Below, in pieces: positions 21,699 to 31,432 of a stretch of DNA of 64,000 bases; within the stretch, counting starts at the first letter, position 1; every line of letters begins with the position of its first letter. The DNA lies in the NCBI GenBank assembly GCA_946902985.2, contig OX336389.2, forward strand, positions 1,015,157,441 through 1,015,221,440, read 5' to 3'. The DNA is from Meconema thalassinum. Its lineage: Eukaryota; Arthropoda; Insecta; Orthoptera; Tettigoniidae. The notes below the pieces were generated by a model. It saw nothing but the letters and a program-made list of their open reading frames with translations. It was not told where the DNA came from and did not search any database. Made by a program: the position numbers and the translations under genes.

Positions 21699-21804
21699 TG
21701 GAAAGACAGAAGACGTTGGAGGGGCTTGTGTTCCAAAGAGACCCGGCCAGTGGCTGGAAACTGTGCAAGATGATGAGATGATGATGATGATGATGATGAT
21801 GGTT

Positions 21805-23108
21805 CTGTATTATTTTGTAAGCTTTGTGAAGTTAAAGTAGTGGCCGCGAAACTATTCACAGTGCAACAGCATATCGGGCACTAGAAACATAAGCATGCTG
21901 TTGAAAATTCCAACAAACGAAAAAAGTCGCAAATGCTACTTTCCCAGAATATAGGGGAAAAAAGTGGATACATCATCCAAGGTTTGTAAGGAGTTGTGTG
22001 ACATGTTAGTGACTGCAAATATTCCATTTAAAAAAGTTAAACAAAAAGCTGAAAAGCTTTCTGGAACATCACATGGGGTGTTCTTTACCGGACGAGCAAC
22101 TTTAAGAAAGAATTACATTACTTTGTGGTATGCTGAAACTATGCGAAATATTAGAGAGTACGTCACAGGAAAGAACATCTATGTTTCCATTGACGAAAGC
22201 ACAGCCTATGTAATAGTAGGTTCGCTCGAGCTCGACGTATCAGGTAAAATCTTTTTGTTGACTTTTGAAGTTCTACCGAAAGTAAATTATCCAGCTATAT
22301 ATATTCTGTTCGCCAATTCTATGTCGTTGTGGCCTGATGGGATCCGGCTGTTTTTCATCAGTGATGCCGCCCCATATACGGTTAAAGCGGCAAAATCAAT
22401 CAAGGGCTCTTACCCACGAATGATACATGCAACCTGTTTGGCGCATGGTTTGCATAGTGTAGCGGAAGAAGTGAGGTCACATTTTTCGCAAGTGGATTCA
22501 CTTATTTCAAATACTAAACAGATTTTCGTCAAATCACCTTCATGCAGAGAAAATTTCAAATACCATTCCCCTGGTGTTCCATTACCTCCATAACCCATAA
22601 TAACTCGTTGGGGATCTTGACTAGAAGCTTGTTTTTATTTTTGTGAGCATTTTCAAACAGTGAAATCCTTTGTAAACACCCTTGACGCAGAAGAAGCTAG
22701 AGTAATTGAGTTAGCCCAATAGGTGTTTAACGATAATGAAATAGTGGGAGAATTAGCTTATATCAAGTTAAACTTTGGTTATTTACAGTCTACCATACAA
22801 AGACTTCAAGAAAGGAAATTACACTGAATAAAGCTGTAACTCGGGGAGAGAATGTTGAAGCTACACTGAACAGCATGACTGGTGATATTGGTGAGTAGGT
22901 TTGAAGGAAATTTATGAACTTATTAGACAAAAATCCAAGATACAAAACTTTTTGCATGATAGTCAAAGTACTTTCAGGAGATAGTTTTAAAACTCTGGAG
23001 ATAAACGAGGCATTGACACCCAATGACTTGTCGCTATTTAAGTATACTCCTACGGTCTCTGCAGAAGTGGAAAGAAGCTTCTCAATGTACAACAATGTCC
23101 TTCGATAA
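21805..23108 (+). pseudogene. hAT-like transposase relic with CGGBP1-type zinc finger
   Basis: Immediately after the LINE tail one frame encodes LFCKLCEVK ... TVQQHIG, a C2H2/BED-like finger as in CGGBP1-related hAT transposases. 21964-22593 is open (AEKLSGTSHGVFFTG, VSIDESTAYVIVGS with the first catalytic Asp, FISDAAPYTVKAAKSI with the second, MIHATCLAHGLH). After stops and shifts the dimerisation motif appears (PTVSAEVERSFSMYNNVL, about 23046-23100). Structure and order fit hAT. It is not open end to end and is non-functional. Confidence 0.75.
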
Positions 23109-23109
23109 T

Positions 23110-23340
23110 CATCGAAAGTACATGGTCATTTACTGCAACGAGAGGATAGCTGTTGATTAATTTTAAGGTAAAAATTTCAATTTTTAACATGATTTTGTGT
23201 GTTTTAAGTCATTTTAAAACAGTTTTTAAGTGCAGTATTTTCTTTTAAATTTTAGGTCATTTTCTCAAGATTTTGGGAGCATTATGTAGGTCATTTATTA
23301 GGATTTTTTAGGGTCATCAAAATCCGCCCTGTTGGATATT
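23110..23340 (+). other. non-coding 3' region of the hAT-like relic
   Basis: AT-rich with repeated TTTTAGGTCATTTT words that also occur at 2195-2340. No inverted terminus was recognised. Confidence 0.4.
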
Positions 23341-25023
23341 ATTCAAATCAAGCCGCTCTCTAGTGATGCCAACTAGAGGACTTAAGCAAGCAGCCGCCTT
23401 TTGTTTTGTATTTCACTTCGCGTTGGTCACTGAACTTGTATAGACGCATGCAGATGCATTGTATTACTTCTCTTACTCTGTTACGTTTAATAAACCTCCA
23501 CTTAAAGTAACGTGCATCTTATTTCACCTCGCAATCTACAGCTTCATTAATACGTGCCCTGCTCATCATCATGATGATATGAACCGTTTGCTTCTAAGGC
23601 TGAATACCTCAAGCCAGTTAGTAACATAAGCGTTACTGCATCGATTTGTTTACAGCAGTTTGCAACACCTGACTTATCCTCCCAGACAGTAGACAATACG
23701 GAAACTACTCGCATCACGTGCTGCCAGAATACGATAATACCAGGATGGCGTTCTAATTTTCCTGGGTACACACCCGTGGCTCATGATCTCGAGATTAACG
23801 GTCACGTTAAACTACAAGCTTCCTTCCTTTCCTTTCCTGGGTACACAGGCTACTTAGCATTATGATTATTAGAAAACTGAATAAAATGGCTTATAACTTC
23901 TCTATGTATACCGCGAGTCAGGGAAATCACAGAACTAAAAAGTTCAAACTCCTTAGGCTAAAAATTATGAATTTACACAAGGCAATTTAGTTCAAGAAAA
24001 ATCTTTGAAAATTTAATTTAACGCCTAAATATGCACCAATAAAGGCAATCCCAAATACATTAGCAGCTACTATTTCAATTAAATAATTGAAGACATTATG
24101 GATAAAAAACTAAATCACATTCACAATCATTAAAACACAGGATATTAACTGTCAGTTATTAAATATTACAGTGCTGCCAACATGATTCTACACGTGCTGA
24201 TAAGTTCCATGTTCAACTGCCAGCATGCGACACCCATACTAAAAAAAAATGGATTTCTTCCAAATATGGCATATATGTAGCTCATAGTATTTCAGATTAA
24301 CTTTTAACAACCTGTACATGGCAGTGTTGCCAACATGATTCTACGTATACAGATATGTTCAATGTTTAACTGCATGCAACCTTCAAATGGATTTCATCCA
24401 AATTTCTTAATGTCCGATGTATGCTTTAGTACATAGGACTGTGCTTATAAGAGTCACCACAGCTACCAACTGTGTATTAATGATTCCAAGTCTTTTGAAC
24501 CCCAAATTCAAAGTTTCGGAATATGTGTACGGTACAAATTTAAGATTTAGCACACTGTAAGGTCATATTTTAGACTTACAGTATATACAGTAAATCGTCA
24601 AATTAAGTGCTACCAACAAGTTCTATGCACGTTCATAATATTCAATGTTCAACTCCATGCAACGCCATACTAATTTACGGACTTATACATAATGTGTACC
24701 TTGGCAGCCATAAGTGTGCCTATTTACAGAGTCCGCAGGACTACCCACTGCCTAGATACATTCTGAGAACATTTGAACCAAAGACTCAATATCATAGAAT
24801 CGGTTCATATAAACTGTTTGAAACTCTATTCACTACAATGTCTTAACATTGGAGATAACGAGATTCTCCATGTGGAGAGTAGGCACGCAAAAAGATAGGA
24901 ATGGCTACGACTACGGCTGAGATAAGTAACCATATTACATAATAGAATTCATGCGCATGCTCTAATTTTATTTATTATATTGAGTTGTTCTAATTTGTAC
25001 AAACTTGCATAATATTCATACAT
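23341..25023. other. no gene seen; short dispersed repeats
   Basis: Contains a minus-strand copy of the repeat also found at 49704 and 49935 (23775-23832, ATCTCGAGATTAACGGTCACG region). It also holds three diverged copies of a GTGCTGCCAACATGATTCTA unit at 24171, 24323 and 24607. No coding signal. Confidence 0.5.
24171..24675. repeat. three diverged copies of a 65-bp unit
   Basis: Copies at about 24171-24235, 24323-24385 and 24607-24671 share GTGCTGCCAACA, TTCTA.G and a shared TTCAA(T/C)TGCATGC core. Unequal spacing suggests an old, degraded array. Confidence 0.6.
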
Positions 25024-25036
25024 AATTCATGAACCC

Positions 25037-26619
25037 GGAATGTAACGTACACAGAAGTTACTGTAGTGCCGGATGGGGAAGAAGAAGAAATGGAAGCGGA
25101 CATTACAATGGCAGAGGTGGAATTGGCCATTAAGAAGATGAAGATGGGAAAAGCTGTGGGAGTGGATGAAGTGGCAGTAGAAATGATAAAGGCTGCAGGA
25201 CCCATTGGAATATATTGGACTTCAAGAGTACTCAAGAGTGTGTGGAGAGCAAAACAAATTCCAGAAGATTGGCAGAAAGGTATTATTATACCAATATTCA
25301 AGAAAGGAGACAAGAAGGTGTGTGGAAATTACAGAGGAATTACTATTATCTCGCATGTTGCCAAGATCATGGAGAGAATACTAGAGGAAAGAATCCGAAA
25401 AAGGGTTGAAAACCAAATTCAAGAGGAACAATTTGGGTTCAGAAGGGGAAGATCAACAGTGGAACCTATCTTTGTTGTAAGACAAACTATGGAAAAACAC
25501 TGGGAATATGGAAAAGACATGGTAATGACCTTTATTGACTTAGAAAAGGCATATGATAGTGTCCCTAGAGACAGAGTTTGGGAAAGCTTAAAACAGAAAG
25601 GTATTGGAGATGAAATGATACAAATGACAAAAGCAATGTACAGTAATTGTTGCAGCTGTGTGAAGACCCAAGCAGGTAGAACAGGATGGTTTGAAATTGA
25701 AACTGGTTTGAAACAAGGGAGTGTGCTTTCACCACTGTTATTCATAATGGTGATGGATGATATACTGAAGGCAACAAAGGAAGCCTACACAGGTACAAGA
25801 ATGAACATAATCTTATTTGCAGATGATGTTCTGATTTGGGGAGAGAATGAGAAAGTGGTCCAGGAACAGCTGGATGTTTTAAAGGAAAATATTGAGAAAT
25901 GGGGAATGAAAATCAGTGTAGAAAAGAGTAAGACAATGGTGATGACAAGACATAAGGAAGAAGGGAAAGGAATTGTTAAAATTGGAGATGTAAATCTGGA
26001 AGTAGTTGAGCATTTCAAATATTTGGGAAGTGAATTGATGGAAAATGCAAGACTGGATATGGAAATTAGCAAGAGAATACAAGGTGGGAGTGCCTTCTAC
26101 TATCAAGTTCGGAATTTAATTTGGGATAAAGACGTACCAATGAAGGCTAAAGAAGTGATGTACAAGACTTATTACTTACCAATATTGACATACGGAGCAG
26201 AAACTTGGCCTATGACCCGGAGGGATGAAAGTAGAATGCAGGCAGCCGAAATGAAATTTTTGAGGAGTATGTTACAGAAGACTAGAAGAGATAGAGTGAG
26301 AAATGAAGACATTCGAAAGGAAGTGAATGTACAGAAGCTGAACGAAAAGCTGGAACAGAACAGATTGAGATGGTATGGACATGTGAAGAGGATGAATGAT
26401 GAAAGAATGCCAAAACAAGTGATGGAGAGGCAAATGACGGGAAAAAGAGGACGAGGAAGACCTAGAGGTCGGTGGTTGGACCTTGTTAAGTGCAGCGTGA
26501 TAAACCGGAACATGGAGTGGCTTTCAGTGCTTGAGGAAGAGTGGTGGACAGACCGAGTAAAGTGGAGGGGACTCATGTTTGCTCCGACCCGGCCTAGGCT
26601 GGAAAACGGAAAAAAAATG
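25037..26619 (+). mobile_element. 5'-truncated RTE-like LINE with 13-bp target duplication
   Basis: AATTCATGAACCC occurs directly before (25024-25036) and after (26620-26632). The copy lacks the endonuclease domain and starts inside the region before RT. It ends in a short A-rich tail (GGAAAAAAAATG). The full RT frame is open, so the insertion is fairly young. Confidence 0.9.
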
Positions 26620-26628
26620 AATTCATGA
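25066..26628 (+). CDS. LINE reverse transcriptase, intact RT domain, N-terminally truncated
   Basis: 520 residues with all RT blocks in order: KKMKMGKAVGVDEVAVEMIK, IIIPIFKKGDKKVCGNYRGI, QFGFRRGRSTVEPIF, TFIDLEKAYDSVPRD, GLKQGSVLSPLLF, catalytic ILFADDVLIWG, GMKISVEKSKTMVM, FKYLGSEL, then the C-terminal LTYGAETWPM, LRWYGHVKRMNDERMPKQ and RGRGRPRGRW. The polymerase would copy LINE RNA at a nicked target, but the endonuclease half is missing. The ATG at 25066 is chosen by the open frame only; the native start lay upstream of the truncation. Confidence 0.9.
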   Translation: MPDGEEEEMEADITMAEVELAIKKMKMGKAVGVDEVAVEMIKAAGPIGIYWTSRVLKSVWRAKQIPEDWQKGIIIPIFKKGDKKVCGNYRGITIISHVAKIMERILEERIRKRVENQIQEEQFGFRRGRSTVEPIFVVRQTMEKHWEYGKDMVMTFIDLEKAYDSVPRDRVWESLKQKGIGDEMIQMTKAMYSNCCSCVKTQAGRTGWFEIETGLKQGSVLSPLLFIMVMDDILKATKEAYTGTRMNIILFADDVLIWGENEKVVQEQLDVLKENIEKWGMKISVEKSKTMVMTRHKEEGKGIVKIGDVNLEVVEHFKYLGSELMENARLDMEISKRIQGGSAFYYQVRNLIWDKDVPMKAKEVMYKTYYLPILTYGAETWPMTRRDESRMQAAEMKFLRSMLQKTRRDRVRNEDIRKEVNVQKLNEKLEQNRLRWYGHVKRMNDERMPKQVMERQMTGKRGRGRPRGRWLDLVKCSVINRNMEWLSVLEEEWWTDRVKWRGLMFAPTRPRLENGKKMNS

Positions 26629-26660
26629 ACCCATATAAATGAAACAAACTAACCTGATAT

Positions 26661-27426
26661 CATCATCATCTTCATTTCCCCTTTTCCAGTTGACACTGGG
26701 TGGGGGCAAATATGGTTCCTCTCCACTTTGTTCTGTCGTTCCACCATTCCTCTTTCGACACAGTGTTCCAATCCAGGTTCCGTTTTCTAATACTATTCTC
26801 CGCCGAGTCCATCCAACGCTTTCTTGGTCTTCCTCGTCCTCTCTTTCCTGTCATCTGTTTTGCTCCAGTTTGTCATTTAGTTTCTGTACTCCCAGTTCTT
26901 TCCGTATATCTTCATTTCTCACTCTGTCCCTCCTCATTTTCTGGACCATACTTCTCAGGAATCTCTTCTCTGCTGCTTGTACTCTGCTCTCATCCCTCTT
27001 AGTCATTGTCCACGTTTCTGCTGTATATGTCATTATAGGAACATAACATGCTTTGTACATAACTTCTTTAGCCTTAATTGGTATATCCTTGTTCCATACT
27101 AGTCCCCATACCTGTTGGTAGAAAGCACTCCCGAGTTGTATTCTTCTGCTAATTTCCAAATCTAGTCTTACATCTTCAGTCAGTTCGCTTCCCAAGTATT
27201 TGAAGTGTTTCACCACTTCCAATTCCTTATCTCCTACTTTGATTACTCCTTTTCCTTCTTTCTTATCTCTACTCATCACCACTGTTTTACTCTTCTCCAC
27301 ATTTATCTTCAATCCCCATTGCTCAATCTTTTCATTTATTACGTCTAACTGTTCTTGTACCTCCATCTCATCTTCGCCCCAGATCACAACGTCGTCTGCA
27401 AACAACATTACCTTCATCTTTGCCCT
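26661..27426 (-). mobile_element. 5'-truncated RTE-like LINE, minus strand, 9-bp duplication
   Basis: ACCTGATAT flanks both sides (26652-26660 and 27427-27435). The 3' end on the minus strand carries a GATGATGATG tail. The copy begins inside RT at KMKVMLFADDVVIWG. It lies tail to tail with the LINE ending at 26619, only about 40 bp away, but is a different subfamily by sequence. Confidence 0.9.
26690..27424 (-). pseudogene. LINE reverse transcriptase C-terminal half
   Basis: Encodes FADDVVIWG, LKINVEKSKTVVMSRDKKEG, FKYLGSEL, YTAETWTMTKRDE and then, in another frame at 26672-26854, TGKRGRGRPRKRWMD and the C-terminus. The two frames are separated by a small shift near 26855 where the HVKRM motif should be. 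Non-functional fragment. Confidence 0.8.
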
Positions 27427-27526
27427 ACCTGATATGAGATTAAAACTTCGAATAAAAATATAAACACCAATTGTATGCACTAGAAAGTTTGTGTAGTTAG
27501 ATGACATTGTTTATAAATTTAAACTG

Positions 27527-29166
27527 TGCCAATTACGTTGTCATAAGGAACAATTGGTATTCGAACCCAGGAAGAATTCATTCTTCCAGCTACTCTGGGG
27601 GTCGAACTTTGGACTTGAGAATTGCAAACCCTGGACTTATGTTCATACAGCTCTGCAGATTGTACAACCCTGAGTGCAGCAAGAAACTTTTCATTTCCCA
27701 CTACATTTGTTTCCAAATCTGGGATTGGACAGTGTATTTAAACTTGTGCATCCCTATTAGCATTGGACGGCCCCGTGGGAAGTGAGAAAGCTCTCAATTC
27801 CCACGCTATAGAGTCCCCTGTCATCGGCAACATTGTACTGCATTACGGTGCAATAGACGACGTCTGACAACACTGTTTTGGTTAGTAACCAATGCTGCCA
27901 ACATAGGATAACTTGCACTCCATTGTGTGCTGGGCCGTACAGGTCACTCTGGACCCCTGTCAGGTTCGTTGACAAACTCGCCTAAGTGATGCGTTTTGGC
28001 ACGTATAGCTGGACTAAAGCGGACTGGATCTCTATCGGCGTCATTCTACTAAGGACTGGTACAGAGTCTAGTCATGTTGCTGTCGGACTCCGGGAAGAGG
28101 CTATCATATAAAAACATTTATTTTTGGGCCATTGTGTCATTTACTGCGTGTTACCTTTCTTGTGCCAAGAGACTAATCGTTTCATTCCAAGGGCTTTATG
28201 TCCTAACTGCGGGCACCGTCATAGCCTTCAAATTACTATTGTGTGTGTTATATTAAAATGCCATAATCTGAAATGTAATCTTCTTTTGTATGTATTTTTG
28301 GGCCGGGCAAACAATTGGATTCCTCCCTTCGTTTTTGTGTTGTCAGTGTTTTTTAATTAAGTTACCATGTGGTCGTAACTTTTGTTAGACAAGCCGGCAT
28401 CCACTTGTGTAATCATTATAGGCTGGCGAGTCAGACAATACAGTCGCAATAAGCGGCTCTTAACCTCTAACATGTAACACCTTCTTGGCAACTGTATTCG
28501 TTACAGTATCTTATTTAATTGTTTAACTTGGTTGTTGCCGGGGAACATTTCTTGTGGCTTTAATTAACCTTTTTTGTGACTTCGATTAACTTTTCTTGTG
28601 AATTTAATTAACATTTCTTGTGAATTTAATTAACATTTCTTGTGAATTTAATTAACATTTCTTGTGAACTTGATTTTCTTAATGCATTCTCTCTTGTGTG
28701 TCATAGTGGGGATTCATATCCATGCTTGTGCTTTCGATGCGGATGTCGTTTCGCATTTTGCTTTCACCTCTCGTATTTGTGTGGAGTTTTAATGCATTTT
28801 TCCTTTGGGGTTTTCATCCACCTCCCCCATATGTTTTCATTTCTAGTCGAGCTAGGCTTTGTTTATTATAATGTACCTGTATGTGAATTTATTCATGACG
28901 CCCATTGTTCCTTGTGTACCTATATGTATGGCTTCTTATTTTAATTACATTTTGTCAAGGTTACCCGTTGCTCTTTCATTTTCATGCATGCAGTCTATTT
29001 CTAACCGGACTCCTGGTGACGCACCAGCTGTCCACCCCACAGGTTAAACCCGTAAGTCCTGCTGTATTCCACGATATTTTGATCGTAGTGTCTTAAATCC
29101 TGGAATGAGGGCACTACTCAACTCTGAACCTCGTGGCGAATGTCGCAGGTTAGGGTTGGAGTGACA
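27527..29166 (+). repeat. 5' LTR of the old gypsy element
   Basis: Starts TGCCAATTAC and ends GGAGTGACA just before the primer site. Contains a 22-bp tandem array at 28543-28672 (unit AACATTTCTTGTGAATTTAATT, about six copies). Compared with the 3' LTR it lacks about 113 bp near 28103. Confidence 0.8.
28543..28672 (+). repeat. 22-bp tandem array in the LTR
   Basis: About six copies of AACATTTCTTGTGAATTTAATT, the first two diverged. The 3' LTR counterpart (about 40912-40993) has about four copies, so the array changed length after insertion. Confidence 0.85.
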
Positions 29167-29169
29167 GAG

Positions 29170-29188
29170 TGGTAGCAGAGGCGATGGT
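29170..29188 (+). other. primer binding site
   Basis: TGGTAGCAGAGGCGATGG starts three bases after the LTR end, in the position and with the TGG start expected for a tRNA primer site of gypsy elements. Confidence 0.6.
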
Positions 29189-29371
29189 TATGTGTTTGCC
29201 ATGCCTTGACTGCATGTCATGCGATAAACTTAATAGTAAAATCTGGGCCGTCCCTTCACTTCACCCTATAGGTAGGCTATATTTATGAGCCAGTGTATAT
29301 ATGTTTTTTTTCTTTTCTTTTCATGAAAATAATACTGTACGAAGGCCAACCGCAAGATCACTGTCAAGTAT

Positions 29372-31360
29372 TTGACAGATGAAGAGGTGATTTATGAGTT
29401 ACTGTTGCGAAATCTTCAAGTGCCCGAGGATGCAGAGCAGGCCAGAGAAAGCTTGCAATGTGCCATCGATTTTCATATTACTGTACCCAAGCTGTCAGAT
29501 GCCCAGTTCAAATTTGGTGAGTCCCAAGTATGTAATTCTGTAAGGGATATTGTCAATGTAGTAAATTTTTGTTTCTCTGAGGTTCAATGTAGCCCTGCTC
29601 ATTTTGTGAAGTTAAATGCCCGAATTGAATATCTGTATCTTCGTTGTACCGACCTGCTACATTCTTCTGATGAGCGTTCCATATCTGTGTTGAAGAACAT
29701 ATTAGCTGCTCAAATTAGAATAGTGGAATGTGCCCAAAGGCTAGATAGCGTTAATTCTGTCAGTCAATGTGAGGATTTAATGAGTTCGGTCTCAGTCAGT
29801 AATTGTGACTTGAATATTTCTGCCGCTGATAAGTCAGTGCCTGTGTCAGTTAATGAAATTAATGTCTTGAGTAACGTTGGAAGTCAGAATGTAGAATCCT
29901 TGTCTTGTAATCGTCAAGTTGGCACCCCTGTTGAGCAGTCAGCTGGCGCGTCCTTTACTGCTGGCGATCCAGCACGTTTAACAGCTAGCAATATTGATCT
30001 TGGACGGAGCTCGTGTATTCCTGGCGATTTTCGAGCTGCTGAATGTAATACAGTACTGTTAATTTTCTAAGCATTAATCCTCCTGTTAATGATGATAAGA
30101 GTTTCAAATGTTGAGACCTAACTCAAACCCAGCACCGCATGCTAGTAATGCATTTTCTCCACCTTCTATTGTGCCTAATTCCGTGTTAAATAATGGTGTA
30201 CTAAACCCGAACATAATTCAGCCTGAATCGAGGTCTCATGTTGGACAAGTGGTCCCTGAAGGTAATGTCGCCTTGGGTTCGATGCAGGGTAATGCTGTAA
30301 GGTTTGATCTTCCTTTTGGTCCTGTGCCATCGACAAGTAGTAATTGTTCGAATTGTAATTGTGTCAAATAATACTCGCGTAGGCGGTCCGGCTGCTATTC
30401 CTGTTCCGTCACTTGAGTCATTGGGTAGTGTGGGTTATCAGCACCCCACAGTGAAACAAAATTTCATCTCTGAGGGGGTTATAAACATTAATTCTAGTTT
30501 TCAAGGGCATCATGGTGCCCATTCTAGTTCGGGGCATAACCTCGGGTCTTCTGTAAAGCCTAGGAACTGCGATCCTGTTCAAGGGAATACAACGTTTGGG
30601 ATGCCAGGTCAAGATGCATGTAGTGACCACGATTCCAATTCTGTTTACCCTAAGGCTAGTTTTGGTCCCGTAAATCATCCTATTCTGAATTTAATTTGTA
30701 AATTGTATGGTCAGAGAATGGACACTGTTGAAGAGGATGTGGAGTTTCTCAGGATACTGGTCGAAATTCATGAATGTGCCGAACAGTTCGGTGTAAGTGA
30801 TAAAATGGTCTTTCAGCTGATATCTCCTCACACTTCTGATATTGTTCGGACATATGTAACTAGTGCAAATTTTAGTGGTAGGAGCATTGAATATTTCATG
30901 GCCGAAGTGTTGAGAGTTTTCGTGCCGGTGAGGTCTTTGGATTCCGGGAAGGGGCATTATCTGTATCGTGCTCAAGAGTATGAGCGAGCCTCTAAATCAT
31001 TACATCATGGACATATCTAAATTTGTGAAAGTGTTTGGATTGGATATGCCGGAATCAGAAGTTGTGAAACCGATTAAGACTGGCGCAACTCCCGAATTTC
31101 GAAATTGCCTAAGTGTTGGCACTCCTGCAAGTACCGTTGGTGAGCTTTGCGAGGCTGCTATTTTGGCTGAGTCTGTGCGTTCTGTGGCTTTCTTGAGGTA
31201 TGCTGCATGGGTTGCACCTCCTGTTAATCCCGTTCGACCCCCGCCTGGGTCAAGTAATTTCAACCAAAATCCTAACCGAAACAATGTCAACAATAATTCT
31301 AACCGTCCTGTGAAATGCTTCGGGTGTGGACGCCCTGGTCATATTCAATGTAACTGTTAG
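29372..31360 (+). pseudogene. gag: gypsy gag, frameshifted
   Basis: Spread over four overlapping frames (29372-30070, 30108-30371, 30304-31020, 30968-31360). The N-terminal part (EEVIYELLLRNLQVPEDAEQ) and a long Asn/Ser/Pro-rich middle lead to a Gag core with many hydrophobic helices (LNLICKLYGQRMDTVEEDVE ... GKGHYLYRAQEYERASKSL ... FRNCLSVGTPASTVGELCE). It ends with one CCHC zinc knuckle, CFGCGRPGHIQCNC, which would bind genomic RNA. At least three frame changes make it non-functional. Confidence 0.8.
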
Positions 31361-31432
31361 ATGAAGAAGAATACTTGATGGGTTGGGAACGGACATCACG
31401 GTATTCATCCTGCTAAGAACTTATCGGGTCCT

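Larger units (their letters stand above)
19350..21803 (+). mobile_element. RTE-like LINE, main body
   Basis: Encodes an apurinic endonuclease-like domain and a reverse transcriptase, both broken, and ends in a (GAT)n tail at about 21770-21803, the 3' tail style of RTE-type LINEs. The 5' leader is displaced to 11866-12172 by the piggyBac. The end of the RT domain (LRWYGHVKRI) matches the other LINE copies here. Confidence 0.85.

Noticed and set aside
20018..21859. Long minus-strand frames across the LINE
   Set aside because: Purine-rich LINE coding DNA leaves its complement open; the residues are Leu/Ser/Pro-rich without any motif.
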